Shown here: in pieces, positions 1 through 8,029 of the stretch
Numbering within the stretch: position 1 is the first letter of the stretch
How the letters are laid out: every line of letters starts with the position of its first letter
NCBI GenBank assembly: GCA_905373835.1
Contig: CAJPUN010000005.1
Span: forward strand, 10,534 to 74,533
Direction: 5' to 3'
DNA: 64,000 nt
DNA from: Candidatus Saccharimonadota bacterium
Lineage (GTDB): Bacteria; Patescibacteriota; Saccharimonadia; Saccharimonadales; Saccharimonadaceae
The notes under the pieces: generated by a model
Databases searched by the model: none
What the model was told of the DNA's origin: nothing
Seen by the model: the letters and a program-made list of their open reading frames with translations, nothing else
Translations under genes and position numbers: made by a program

Positions 1-19
1 TACCTACTCTGGGGGTGTC

Positions 20-628
20 CTACACCAAGTAGCTGATAATCTCATCTGCCACTGCAATAGCCGACGGATAGGTGCTCGTGTCAATCGGGCCACCGGGTGT
101 TAGGTCGTGGCTAGCCAGCACCGCTGGGAACTGCTGCATGCTATCCATGTCATCCTCGCCATCGCGCATAAATTCTTCGAAACTCTGAATCACCGCTGCA
201 TCGCGCCCAGCACGCCGCCTCGCCTCGGCCACTCCCTTAAAGCGCTCGTAGCGGAGTTCATCTGGCGCTGTGAGCACCACCGTCCGGTAGCGATCGCCCA
301 GTCGCTCCTTAAGGCGACAAGCACTGCGGTAGTCGCGCAGGCCATCGAGCACCACCAGCTCCACACCAGGCCGCTCAAGCAGCTCCAGTGCCCGGTCGGC
401 CAGTAAGCTCGGCGCAGACTCCGTCATAATCTGCAGCACGCGCAAATAATCGCTCCGCTTGCGCAGTGTAATATGATGGCTCGCGGCATATTCGCGCAAG
501 ACATCGCTCGGACGAAACAAAACAACCCCGGCACCCAGCCGCGGCATTAGCTCACGAATTGTTGATGATTTGCCGGCGAGTTCTCGCCCAGTAATATTCA
601 CAATTTGGATGGTTCGAGTAGATCTCAT
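20..628 (-). CDS. P-loop nucleotide/cofactor kinase-like protein
   Basis: A 202-residue P-loop protein. Residues about 14-23 carry a Walker A-like GRELAGKSST. A hydrophobic strand ending in DGLRD sits at the Walker B position, followed by an Arg-rich lid-like region (ELRYERFKG). This is the layout of adenylate-kinase/dephospho-CoA-kinase-like enzymes, including the UPF0200 group. It probably phosphorylates a nucleotide or cofactor, but the substrate cannot be read from sequence. An in-frame ATG exists 51 bases upstream. I prefer the ATG at 628 because an extended -10 (TGC-TACAAT, 636-641 on the minus strand) lies only 7 bases before it. The mRNA would then start at or next to this codon. It is the first gene of its transcript. 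Confidence 0.6.
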   Translation of the reverse strand: MRSTRTIQIVNITGRELAGKSSTIRELMPRLGAGVVLFRPSDVLREYAASHHITLRKRSDYLRVLQIMTESAPSLLADRALELLERPGVELVVLDGLRDYRSACRLKERLGDRYRTVVLTAPDELRYERFKGVAEARRRAGRDAAVIQSFEEFMRDGEDDMDSMQQFPAVLASHDLTPGGPIDTSTYPSAIAVADEIISYLV

Positions 629-1055
629 ACCCTCTATTGTAGCATGGCATCCGCAGCAGAAATACCTCAAAAACAGCAAATTTATGGTATTTGTTCTATT
701 TTTGGCTCATAACCTCTGTCTATACTCTCCTCTATATCTGCAACTTTATTCGATGAAGTATGCGGACTGGCCACTACAATAAGTACTGTACCCTCGCACT
801 GAAGGGATGAATGTTCTAGAAAAGCATTCATTTTATGCAGCCAAGCCAGCAGCAAGAAGCAGACGAAGTGAACCGTTTGCTATGAAAATATAGACACTCA
901 GGTATGTGTAACAAGATATATTATTGCATAATTATGTATAATATTGTGTATTATATGTTATTACCCCTGTTTTTTGGCACATTATGCAATATTGTGCGTT
1001 ATTTTGCCATTTTCCTCTTCCCTTTTTGCGACCTCTGTTGTATAGTGAATGGACT
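629..1055. other. Gene-less AT-rich intergenic stretch
   Basis: No convincing gene. It contains ACCTCTGT-c-TATACT (712-726), which could be a promoter element. A hairpin ATGAATG/CATTCAT (807-831) followed by T-rich sequence looks like a weak terminator, so a short untranslated RNA between them is possible but unproven. From about 900 to 1010 the DNA is very AT-rich, with repeated TATTGTG/TTATG words and several TATAAT-like boxes. Confidence 0.35.
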
Positions 1056-1072
1056 ATGTATACACAACAGAG
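1033..1072 (+). promoter_or_regulatory. Dyad overlapping -10 box and start codon (operator-like)
   Basis: Outer arms CTCTGTTGT (1033-1041) and ACAACAGAG (1064-1072) are perfect inverted repeats. Inner arms ATAGT (1042-1046) and ACTAT (1053-1057) extend the dyad. The probable -10 box TATAGT (1041-1046) and the ATG at 1056 of the next gene lie inside it. A repressor bound here would block RNA polymerase. As RNA the hairpin would bury the start. Its function is inferred from position and symmetry only. Confidence 0.4.
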
Positions 1073-1682
1073 ACCAAACAGGGGTCATGAAGCCCTAGAT
1101 TCTTCATCAACATCCAAATGCGGTGATGGCAAGTATGAAGTTACTGAGCTACCATCAATCCCACGGCGCACTATACTAGGTGCACTAGGTGTTAGCTTGG
1201 CTGCTACGCTCGTTGGACGTCGCTACCTAGGCAGAAAGGAAAGCCCAAGCACACAAGCTGAGCATCAACCCACCCCCGAAGAGCAAGCTGCCCAGCTAGT
1301 CGATGCGTATAGCGGTTACCTCAGCCAGCGCAAAGCCTACGAGGAAGGCAAAACCACAGAAGAGCCTCGGCTACCAGCCAACCTGGATGGTATTACTACT
1401 CTAGCCGTCGAGGCTGGCGACAGCATCGGCACTGTGGTAGACCGGCACATCGCTGCACTTACCGAAGCAGATGCATTCCATACTAAGCCCGAGCAAGATG
1501 GCGTGACTAATGCTGCATCGGTGCGCGTTGCTGAGCTCTACCTGACTGATGGCGACACCCGCTACGAACTGCAGCCTGGCGACATCGTGATACTCGCGCA
1601 ATACCAGGGTTTTGTTATACCACTGACAGTCAACTCGCCCGAGCCAAGCGCAAGTGTGTCACGGCCCACTCTCGAGCCATAA
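1056..1682 (+). CDS. Secreted/anchored protein with twin-arginine-like signal
   Basis: 208 residues with no recognised enzymatic domain. After a polar N-terminus, residues 36-53 read PRRTILGALGVSLAATL, a twin-arginine pair directly before a hydrophobic stretch, as in Tat-dependent or membrane-anchored proteins. A Pro/Gln/Glu-rich linker follows, then a compact domain of about 140 residues (TTLAVEAGDSIGTVVDRHIA to the end) lacking cysteines. The start at 1056 follows TATAGT by 9 bases and sits inside a dyad. An upstream in-frame ATG at 984 would precede the promoter. A strong terminator follows at 1703. The protein at 41746 carries a similar RR signal. Function unknown. Confidence 0.55.
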   Translation: MYTQQRPNRGHEALDSSSTSKCGDGKYEVTELPSIPRRTILGALGVSLAATLVGRRYLGRKESPSTQAEHQPTPEEQAAQLVDAYSGYLSQRKAYEEGKTTEEPRLPANLDGITTLAVEAGDSIGTVVDRHIAALTEADAFHTKPEQDGVTNAASVRVAELYLTDGDTRYELQPGDIVILAQYQGFVIPLTVNSPEPSASVSRPTLEP

Positions 1683-1702
1683 CTATTTGCGCGCTACAGC
1701 AG

Positions 1703-1731
1703 ACCAGCCAGCCACTCTGGCTGGTTTTTTG
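1703..1731 (+). terminator. Intrinsic terminator
   Basis: CCAGCCA (1704-1710) pairs with TGGCTGG (1718-1724) and is followed by six T. It ends the transcript of the Tat-like gene and isolates it from speD. Confidence 0.85.
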
Positions 1732-1771
1732 GTATAAGCATAGCTAGTTCGCTCTCTCGCATCAAGAGTGA

Positions 1772-1777
1772 TATAAT
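1772..1777 (+). promoter_or_regulatory. -10 box of the polyamine operon
   Basis: TATAAT ends 10 bases before the speD ATG at 1788, leaving little or no 5' leader. No strong -35 is visible. Confidence 0.6.
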
Positions 1778-1787
1778 AGCGTATACG

Positions 1788-2135
1788 ATGCAAATGGAGC
1801 AGGTGCAAGCACTGATTTTTACGATTCGCCAGGCGGATGCCACGCGGCTAGATGACCTTGCGTACGCCGAAAAGACGGTGCACACACTTGCCGAGCTGGC
1901 TGGCCTGCACGCGCTCGAGTCCGTCTCGCATCAGTTCTCACCGCAGGGCGTGAGTGTGTCGTTGCTGCTCGCTGAGTCGCACGCCACCATCCACACCTGG
2001 CCCGAGAGCCGCGGAGCATACCTCAGTATTGCCACGTGCCGGCCCTTAAGCAAGGATACAATCGAGACTCTTCGCCAAGCCATTGCAGACGCATTTTATA
2101 CCAACACTATAACGATCGAAAGCGCTGTATTATGA
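1788..2135 (+). CDS. speD: S-adenosylmethionine decarboxylase proenzyme
   Basis: 115 residues, the size of the small bacterial/archaeal AdoMetDC (SpeH-type). The self-processing site is visible near residues 62-72 as AESHATIHTWPE. Family knowledge: the chain is cut between Glu and Ser and the Ser becomes the catalytic pyruvoyl group, with the following His taking part. A Cys near the end of that block (SIATC) matches the catalytic Cys. The product, decarboxylated AdoMet, is the aminopropyl donor for the synthase encoded at 2864. The stop overlaps the start of the next gene as ATGA, so the two are translationally coupled. It is probably cytosolic and expressed from the -10 at 1772. Confidence 0.9.
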   Translation: MQMEQVQALIFTIRQADATRLDDLAYAEKTVHTLAELAGLHALESVSHQFSPQGVSVSLLLAESHATIHTWPESRGAYLSIATCRPLSKDTIETLRQAIADAFYTNTITIESAVL

Positions 2136-2836
2136 CCAAACGCACCAAAGCTCGCCTCAAAATCAACGATGTCTTACGTGGCAAGCGAACCAACTTCCGC
2201 GCGGTAGGTTGCTTGTTGTTTAAAGAAGACAACCCCGAGACCAAGCAAACCTCCTACTGGGAAGAGTGGGAGCTAACGGGCCTCGAAAATTACGATAGCT
2301 GGGTGGAGTACGACCACGATAGTAAGGTTGTGTCACTCTACGAGCCAGTGCGGTTTGCCCAGCGGCTTGAGCCAGAGACGCTCGCTGCGGGTAATGAGTT
2401 TAGCATCACGCTGGAGGACGGCACCGCACAGACCATCACCGTTGCCGAGGCCGGCGAGGGCACCATTATGGCTATCCGCGGCAAGAACGCCTACCAGGTC
2501 TTTGAGGGTGAGCCAATGGCCTATGCCAGCCTGCACTACACCGACGCCGAGACCGGCGCTACCACCACCTACACAGTCGAAAAATACAACCGGCGCGAGT
2601 ACGACGTTTACCGCAAAACACCCCTGTCCGACGCACAGCAGAAGGAACTATTTGGCCGGCTTATTCGCCCGCGCAACTGGCCGCTATTTTGGCGCTGGGT
2701 GATGATCATCAGCTTTGTTGGGGCGCTGCTCTTTGCCATTTACGATGAGTTCTTTGGCCACGATGATTCGCACGGCAGCGGCACCTACCACGGGCGCAGC
2801 GTCTATGGCGGCGGCAGTGGCGGCGTAGGCAAATAA
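2132..2836 (+). CDS. DUF4178-like membrane-anchored protein
   Basis: 234 residues. A soluble, beta-rich N-terminal domain (about 1-185, with repeated YDSWVEYD and EYDVYRK type segments) precedes one transmembrane helix near 188-208 and a Gly/His/Ser-rich tail. The architecture and its place between AdoMet decarboxylase and aminopropyltransferase fit the DUF4178 family, which is known to neighbour SpeD/spermidine-synthase-like genes in other bacteria. The start is fixed by the ATGA overlap with speD. A role in polyamine-linked envelope or stress functions is inference from context; no catalytic motif is seen. Confidence 0.65.
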   Translation: MTKRTKARLKINDVLRGKRTNFRAVGCLLFKEDNPETKQTSYWEEWELTGLENYDSWVEYDHDSKVVSLYEPVRFAQRLEPETLAAGNEFSITLEDGTAQTITVAEAGEGTIMAIRGKNAYQVFEGEPMAYASLHYTDAETGATTTYTVEKYNRREYDVYRKTPLSDAQQKELFGRLIRPRNWPLFWRWVMIISFVGALLFAIYDEFFGHDDSHGSGTYHGRSVYGGGSGGVGK

Positions 2837-2863
2837 CCTGGGCGCGAAAGGCACACAGACACT

Positions 2864-4414
2864 ATGGCACATACTCGCGTCACGCCACCGGGCACCAAGC
2901 ATATCACTAGCAAGGAAAATATCGCACTGTTTGCGGCGGCACTTTTGGTGGCAATTGGCGGGCTTATCTACGAGCTCATCCTGGGCACGGCTGCCTCGTA
3001 CCTAGTGGGCGATTCAATCCTGAGCTTTAGCCTGGCAACTGGTATCACCCTCTTTGGCATGGGGGTGGGGTCGCTGCTGGTGCGGCATATTCGCTGGCAC
3101 CCAGCCACCAGCTTTGCCGTGAATGAAATCCTGCTCGGGCTGGTGGGTGGTAATTCGGTGCTGCTGCTCTACAGCGCCTTTAGCTTGAGCAAGCTGCACT
3201 GGCCGGTGTTTGCGCTGATTAGCCTGGTGATTGGTGTGCTGATCGGCCTGGAGATCCCGCTGCTGGTGAAGATGTTTACCCGCTACGGCCGGCCGTCTTC
3301 GGTGGAACTACTCAGCAAGGTGCTGGCGATCGACTACTTTGGCGCGCTGGTGGCCTCGCTGGTCTTCCCGCTCTTCTTGCTGCCGAGCCTTGGCCTGATG
3401 CGCAGCACCTACTTGATTGCCACGCTCAATATCGCCGTGGCAGTGCTGATTCTACTGCAGCTGAAGACCTCGCGCAGGCTCCTAGCTGCCAGTGTGGTGG
3501 CGACCATTCTGCTGCTGGGGCTGTTCTTTGGTGCCAGCTGGCTGGAGCACCGCATCGATACCAAGGCCTATAAAGACCCGGTTATTCTCTACCAGCAATC
3601 GGCTTACCAAAAGATCGTCCTTACCAAGTACAAGCAGGATTTACGCCTGTATCTGAATAACAACCTCCAGTTTTCCAGCCTGGACGAAGCCCGCTACCAC
3701 GAAACGCTGGCTGGTGCGGCGATGACAGCGGTCAAGCAGCCCAAAAACGTGTTGATTATGGGCGGTGGCGACGGACTGCTAGCACGCGAGATCCTGAAGT
3801 ACCCCAGTGTGGAGCACATCACCCTAGTGGATATCGACCCAGCTATGACGCAGCTGGCGCGCACTAGTCCCCTGCTGACTGAGCAAAACAGGCGCTCGCT
3901 TGCTAGCCCCAAGGTGCGCGTCGTCAACGAGGACGCGTTTTTATTTGCCTTCAAGACACACCAAGCGTATGATGCCATTCTGATCGACCTGGTCGACCCA
4001 TCGAACGACCGCCTGGCCAAGCTCTACTCGCAGCAATTCTACCGCCAGGCTGCGCGCATCCTCAGCCCCAGTGGCGTGATGATCACCCAAGCGACGTCAT
4101 CGTACTTTTCGCCACACGCCTTCGCAATGGTGGCTAGCACCGTCGCATCCGCCCAGCCCCAGCGGCATATCATACCCTTTAGCATTAATGTGCCTTCCTT
4201 TGGCGAGTGGGGCTTTGTGCTGTCGACCAAGGATAAAGCCAGCCTGCTAAGCCAGCCGCTGCCACCTGGGCTCAGCTACACCGACACCAAACTGCTCGAC
4301 TACGCCCTGCGCCAGCGCCCTGCTAGCCTACCCCCAGCCGGCATCTCTACCCTGCTAACGCCGCGGATCATCGACGTCTATAACCGTGATATGGCGCAGT
4401 GGCGGTATCAATAA
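2864..4414 (+). CDS. speE: Membrane-embedded polyamine aminopropyltransferase (spermidine synthase-like)
   Basis: 516 residues. The first ~225 form seven or eight hydrophobic helices. Residues ~240-440 form a Rossmann aminopropyltransferase domain with MGGGDG at 299-304, VDIDP at 322-326 and IDLVDPSND, which are the dcAdoMet- and amine-binding signatures. An LDEARYHE segment near 273-280 corresponds to the usual DE.YHE substrate loop. It would transfer the aminopropyl group made available by SpeD to a diamine such as putrescine. The fused membrane part is known from the large multi-pass spermidine-synthase-like family. It lies 27 bases after the DUF4178-like gene, in the same operon. Substrate choice (putrescine, agmatine or other) cannot be told from sequence. 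Confidence 0.85.
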   Translation: MAHTRVTPPGTKHITSKENIALFAAALLVAIGGLIYELILGTAASYLVGDSILSFSLATGITLFGMGVGSLLVRHIRWHPATSFAVNEILLGLVGGNSVLLLYSAFSLSKLHWPVFALISLVIGVLIGLEIPLLVKMFTRYGRPSSVELLSKVLAIDYFGALVASLVFPLFLLPSLGLMRSTYLIATLNIAVAVLILLQLKTSRRLLAASVVATILLLGLFFGASWLEHRIDTKAYKDPVILYQQSAYQKIVLTKYKQDLRLYLNNNLQFSSLDEARYHETLAGAAMTAVKQPKNVLIMGGGDGLLAREILKYPSVEHITLVDIDPAMTQLARTSPLLTEQNRRSLASPKVRVVNEDAFLFAFKTHQAYDAILIDLVDPSNDRLAKLYSQQFYRQAARILSPSGVMITQATSSYFSPHAFAMVASTVASAQPQRHIIPFSINVPSFGEWGFVLSTKDKASLLSQPLPPGLSYTDTKLLDYALRQRPASLPPAGISTLLTPRIIDVYNRDMAQWRYQ

Positions 4415-4585
4415 AGAGCACTTTGTGTGGAGCCTAACCTCTTCCTGATATCAATCTATAATCACAATTCATCATGTGCAGGTATATAGTCTAGCCAAAA
4501 CTAACCCGTCAGAGCTGCCACATTCCTTGCTTTACTCATCAACACCCACCAACTCTTCTATACTATTGGGATATTTTGCGTATGT

Positions 4586-4614
4586 TTGCTCTATAGATCG
4601 GTATATCGTATGAT
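4586..4614 (+). promoter_or_regulatory. Promoter for a leaderless mRNA
   Basis: -35 TTGCTC (4586-4591), a 17-base spacer and -10 TATGAT (4609-4614), followed after six bases by the ATG at 4621. The predicted transcription start falls on the start codon. Confidence 0.65.
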
Positions 4615-4620
4615 ATATTC

Positions 4621-5400
4621 ATGTATCATAAACGACCACGCGAACAAGCCCGCCATTATGACATCCAGTGGTACCGCCAAACAGGTGTGTTTCACCCTGA
4701 GCAACTACCATCAGAAACACCAACAGTTGGTGTTTCTGCCAATACCTGGCGCGAGTACATGGATCTGATACGCAAAGCAGCTGCCGATCGCTTCATCAGC
4801 CCCGAACTCATGACGACGGCAGACATAGATCTGCTTGAAATCCCAGGCCAACGTGATGTGGTAGATGATCGCCTCGCCGAGCTACAGGAACTCTCTACCT
4901 CTATGCCCACAGCGGAGCTTGTGGTAGGCACACCAGAGTACCACCCAGATGGAATTTACAACTCACTTGTTATTATCAAAAATGGTACACGCCGCATACT
5001 TGAGCGCAAACGCACGATTTTTAGCTCAGCCGAGCAGGGGATATTCACCGCAAGCAACACATTGCAGCAGCGGTGCACCCGCACGTTATCTGCTGTGTGT
5101 GCCGATCTAGTGGGTTATGGCATGCAATACCCCCAATACCCCAAACTCCCCCAAGACACTCGTACCATCCACGCCAGTTGCTGCTGGGCGACACCGCTCG
5201 AGGAGGGAGCTCGCTATGCCGCAGCGCCAGATGAAAAACGCTATACCGGCGCCATAACGCGCACGCTTGGTTATCTCTTCGCACGCTATCGACAGCTACA
5301 GCAGGTCGTGGTCGTCGATCGCACTCCACCCAGCACAACCATCCCACCGCTCAACTGCGTGGCGCGGCGGAAGACGCATAATGGTATAATAGGGTCATGA
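4621..5400 (+). CDS. Divergent carbon-nitrogen hydrolase (nitrilase-superfamily)-like protein
   Basis: 259 residues. The middle reads LVVGTPEYHPDGIYNSLVI, then ILERKR, and later LSAVCADL. That order resembles the Glu/Lys/Cys layout of nitrilase-superfamily amidases: strand plus PE, Lys in a basic strand after a 'N-S-hydrophobic' strand, and Cys in a C.D motif. The match is weak and the catalytic Glu cannot be assigned with certainty. It is leaderless, with the ATG 6 bases after TATGAT. Its stop overlaps the FKBP gene start (ATGA). The C-terminus carries the FKBP promoter inside its coding region. Function remains open. Confidence 0.5.
   Translation: MYHKRPREQARHYDIQWYRQTGVFHPEQLPSETPTVGVSANTWREYMDLIRKAAADRFISPELMTTADIDLLEIPGQRDVVDDRLAELQELSTSMPTAELVVGTPEYHPDGIYNSLVIIKNGTRRILERKRTIFSSAEQGIFTASNTLQQRCTRTLSAVCADLVGYGMQYPQYPKLPQDTRTIHASCCWATPLEEGARYAAAPDEKRYTGAITRTLGYLFARYRQLQQVVVVDRTPPSTTIPPLNCVARRKTHNGIIGS
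5385..5390 (+). promoter_or_regulatory. Internal -10 for the FKBP gene
   Basis: Extended TGG-TATAAT within the end of the upstream gene, six bases before the ATG at 5397. It allows separate, leaderless expression of the isomerase. Confidence 0.55.
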
Positions 5401-5771
5401 CACAATACGAAGGAACCAAACTCATCGACTTTACACCTATAGCCAAAGTTGACGCATTGCAGATTATTGACATTATCCCCGGCACTGGTACCGAGGTGCC
5501 AGCTGGCGCAACCATCACCGCACACTATACTGGTGCACTGTCTAAAAATGGCATCATCTTCCAGAGCAGCCACGACTTTGGTCAGCCCGTCACCTTCGGC
5601 CTCGACCAAGTCATCCGCGGTTGGACAGAGGGCGTGCCTGGCATGAAGGTTGGTGGCATGCGCCGGCTCATCATCCCAAGCGACATGGCCTACGGCTCCG
5701 TTCGCGCTGCCGCCAACATCCCACCCAATAGCGATCTCGTGTTCGACATTGAGTTGATGGACATTAAATAA
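5397..5771 (+). CDS. FKBP-type peptidyl-prolyl cis-trans isomerase
   Basis: 124 residues forming a single FKBP domain: GTGTEVPAGATITAHYTGAL, a SSHDFGQPVTFGLDQVIRGW block, a GMKVGGMRRLIIPSDMAYG block and the final LVFDIELMDI strand. These are the conserved FKBP elements, including the Trp at the floor of the active site. There is no signal peptide, so it acts in the cytosol as a proline isomerase/foldase. It overlaps the upstream gene by 4 bases (ATGA) and is followed by a clear terminator at 5789. Confidence 0.92.
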   Translation: MTQYEGTKLIDFTPIAKVDALQIIDIIPGTGTEVPAGATITAHYTGALSKNGIIFQSSHDFGQPVTFGLDQVIRGWTEGVPGMKVGGMRRLIIPSDMAYGSVRAAANIPPNSDLVFDIELMDIK

Positions 5772-5788
5772 CAAAAGGTCAGCGCAAT

Positions 5789-5820
5789 AAGAAGCTCTTA
5801 CTAGGTGAGCTTCTTATTTT
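5789..5820 (+). terminator. Intrinsic terminator after FKBP
   Basis: AAGAAGCTC (5789-5797) pairs with GAGCTTCTT (5807-5815), followed by ATTTT. Confidence 0.85.
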
Positions 5821-5880
5821 CTTTGTAGATTTGCCTAAGGCGATTGATATTTGTCATTATAGACACTCATGGCACCAAGC

Positions 5881-5909
5881 AAATAGCCACCCTTTCCAGA
5901 TGGCTATTT
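5881..5909 (-). terminator. Hairpin downstream of dnaK
   Basis: AAATAGCCA (5881-5889) pairs with TGGCTATTT (5901-5909), 29 bases past the dnaK stop on the minus strand. The U-tract is short, so termination may be partial. Confidence 0.6.
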
Positions 5910-5937
5910 GCAATGCAGCTGTAGCTATAACGCGATG

Positions 5938-7860
5938 TTACTTCTTGTCGCTGCTTTTGTCGTCGACAACTTCGCCTTCGACGGGTTCGTCTTTGCCAGG
6001 CTTCTTGTCGGTCGCTTTCGCCTTGGCGTCAGCTTCTTCTTCGGCCTTTTTGTCCTCAGCTTGCTGCTGATAGAGCTTAGCGCCAATAGACATCGTCACG
6101 TCGTCCAGCGCCTTGGTGGCAGCCTCGAGCTCATCTTTGTCCTCTGTGTTCTTGTGCTTCTCAGCTTCGGCAATGGCATCTTCCAGCGTCTTCTTGTCGT
6201 CGCTCGAGATCTTGTCCTTAAACTCATCGGGCATCTTCTTCGCCTGGTAGATGGCATTCTCGAGGTGGTTCTTGGCATCAATTACTTCACGCTTTTTCTT
6301 GTCTTCGTCGGCGTGGAGCTCAGCTTCCTTCTGCGCCTTCTCGATGTCTTCCTTGCTCATGTTGCCAGAGTTTTGGATGGTGATCGACTGCTCTTTGCCC
6401 GTGCCTTTATCCTTAGCGGTAACACTGAGGATACCATTGGCGTCAATGTTAAAGGTCACTTCAATCTGTGGCACACCACGCGGTGCTGGTGCAATACCGT
6501 CAAGCACGAAACGGCCTAGGCTCTTGTTGTCATTGGCAAACTCGCGCTCGCCCTGCAAGACGTGGATCTCCACTTGCGGCTGGTTATCTGCTGCAGTTGA
6601 GAATACTTCGCTCTTGCTGGTTGGCACAGTGGTATTGCGCTCGATTAGTTTGGTCGACACACCGCCCATGGTCTCAATACCGAGACTGAGCGGCGTCACA
6701 TCTAGCAGCAGCACGCTCTTGACGTCACCGGCCAGCACACCACCCTGAATGGCCGCACCTACGGCCACCACTTCGTCTGGGTTAACGCCTTGCATTGGGT
6801 CTTTGCCAAACAGCTTCTTCACCCGCTCGACCACTGCTGGCATGCGGGTCATACCACCAACCATGACGATGTTGTTGATATCAGACTTGCTCAGCTTGGC
6901 GTCTTTAAGTGCCTTCTCGACTGGCCCATCGAGGCGGTCGAGTAGATCCTTCACCAAGTCCTCGAGCTTAGCGCGCGTCAGGCTCATCTCAAAGTGCTTT
7001 GGCCCATCAGCATCAGCGGTGATGAATGGAATATTGACATCATACTCAGTAACAGTCGAGAGCTCCTTCTTTGCCTTCTCGGCTTCGTCCTTGAGGCGCT
7101 GCATGGCAGCGTTGTCTTTGCGCAGATCAATACCTTCTTTGGCCTTGAAGTCGTCGAGGAAGTAATTGACGATGGCGTTGTCGAAGTCCTCACCACCAAG
7201 GTGAGTATCACCATTGGTCGACTTCACTTGGAAGAAGTCATCAGCGATCTCCAGCACCGACACATCAAAGGTACCACCACCAAGGTCAAAGACAACGATG
7301 TTCTCTTCTTTGCCCTTATCCAGACCATAGGCGAGAGCAGCCGCCGTTGGCTCATTGATGATACGCTCGACTTCTAGGCCAGCAATCTTACCCGCATCCT
7401 TGGTAGCTTGGCGCTGCGAGTCATCAAAGTAGGCTGGCACGGTAATAACCGCCTTCGTCACCTTCTCACCCAAGAAGGCCTCGGCATCAGCCTTGATCTT
7501 GCTCAGAATCATAGCGCTCACTTCTTCTGGTGTATATTCTTTATCGCCCAGCTTAACGGCGACGGCATTACCCTTTTTGACGATCTCGTATGGCATAATG
7601 TCGAGATCTTTCTGGACTTCTTTGTCGGTGAATTTGCGGCCAATCAAGCGCTTAACGCCATAGATTGTGTTCTTAGGGTTGGTCACGCGCTGGCGCTGCG
7701 CCACCTGCCCCACAAGGCGCTCACCTTTTTTGTTGATTGCTACCACTGATGGTGTGGTGCGGTTGCCTTCAGCATTGGCGATAACCTCTGGCTTGCCCGC
7801 AAGCAAGTATGCAAAGGCACTGTTGGTCGTACCAAGGTCGATGCCGATAGTTTTACCCAT
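5938..7860 (-). CDS. dnaK: Chaperone DnaK (Hsp70)
   Basis: 640 residues. The N-terminal ATPase signatures GIDLGTTNS (about residues 5-13), VFDLGGGTFDVS and VGGMTRMP are all present. The substrate-binding domain and helical lid end in an acidic/lysine-rich tail finishing DDKSSDKK. It binds unfolded segments in the cytosol in an ATP cycle helped by GrpE (8839). No dnaJ is in this window. The start at 7860 is preceded by AGGAGG. An upstream in-frame ATG at 7902 gives an unlikely Arg-rich extension. The promoter lies between two CIRCE operators (7945-8016), so HrcA should repress it and heat stress should release it. Confidence 0.98.
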   Translation of the reverse strand: MGKTIGIDLGTTNSAFAYLLAGKPEVIANAEGNRTTPSVVAINKKGERLVGQVAQRQRVTNPKNTIYGVKRLIGRKFTDKEVQKDLDIMPYEIVKKGNAVAVKLGDKEYTPEEVSAMILSKIKADAEAFLGEKVTKAVITVPAYFDDSQRQATKDAGKIAGLEVERIINEPTAAALAYGLDKGKEENIVVFDLGGGTFDVSVLEIADDFFQVKSTNGDTHLGGEDFDNAIVNYFLDDFKAKEGIDLRKDNAAMQRLKDEAEKAKKELSTVTEYDVNIPFITADADGPKHFEMSLTRAKLEDLVKDLLDRLDGPVEKALKDAKLSKSDINNIVMVGGMTRMPAVVERVKKLFGKDPMQGVNPDEVVAVGAAIQGGVLAGDVKSVLLLDVTPLSLGIETMGGVSTKLIERNTTVPTSKSEVFSTAADNQPQVEIHVLQGEREFANDNKSLGRFVLDGIAPAPRGVPQIEVTFNIDANGILSVTAKDKGTGKEQSITIQNSGNMSKEDIEKAQKEAELHADEDKKKREVIDAKNHLENAIYQAKKMPDEFKDKISSDDKKTLEDAIAEAEKHKNTEDKDELEAATKALDDVTMSIGAKLYQQQAEDKKAEEEADAKAKATDKKPGKDEPVEGEVVDDKSSDKK

Positions 7861-7944
7861 ATGTTTCCTCCTAGTGCGCCTGCCCTGCCGGCAACGACGC
7901 AACGTTGTTAGTTTATTGTTTCGGTTATTAACATCTTGTTTATT

Positions 7945-7971
7945 CTAGCACTCTTTAGTAGCGAGTGCCAA
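7945..7971 (-). promoter_or_regulatory. CIRCE operator (dnaK-proximal)
   Basis: cTAGCACTC-N9-GAGTGCcAA (7945-7971), with three departures from the 9+9 HrcA operator consensus. It lies just downstream of the predicted dnaK transcription start. Confidence 0.85.
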
Positions 7972-7978
7972 TAGGTTT

Positions 7979-7984
7979 AGTATA
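7979..7984 (-). promoter_or_regulatory. dnaK promoter -10
   Basis: TATACT on the minus strand, preceded by GC. It lies between the two CIRCE elements, so the -35 region falls inside the upstream operator. Confidence 0.6.
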
Positions 7985-7989
7985 GCGAG

Positions 7990-8016
7990 CTAGCACTCGG
8001 CTGTCAAGAGTGCTAA
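7990..8016 (-). promoter_or_regulatory. CIRCE operator (dnaK-distal)
   Basis: cTAGCACTC-N9-GAGTGCTAA, 17 of 18 consensus positions, overlapping the expected -35 region of dnaK. With the operator at 7945 it brackets the promoter. Confidence 0.9.
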
Positions 8017-8029
8017 TAGATTTTGCTCA

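Noticed and set aside
5938..7860. Several long open frames on the plus strand opposite dnaK (and similar shadows opposite ftsH, aspS, grpE)
   Set aside because: They mirror codon bias of strong genes on the other strand, lack promoters and ribosome sites, and encode no recognisable domain.
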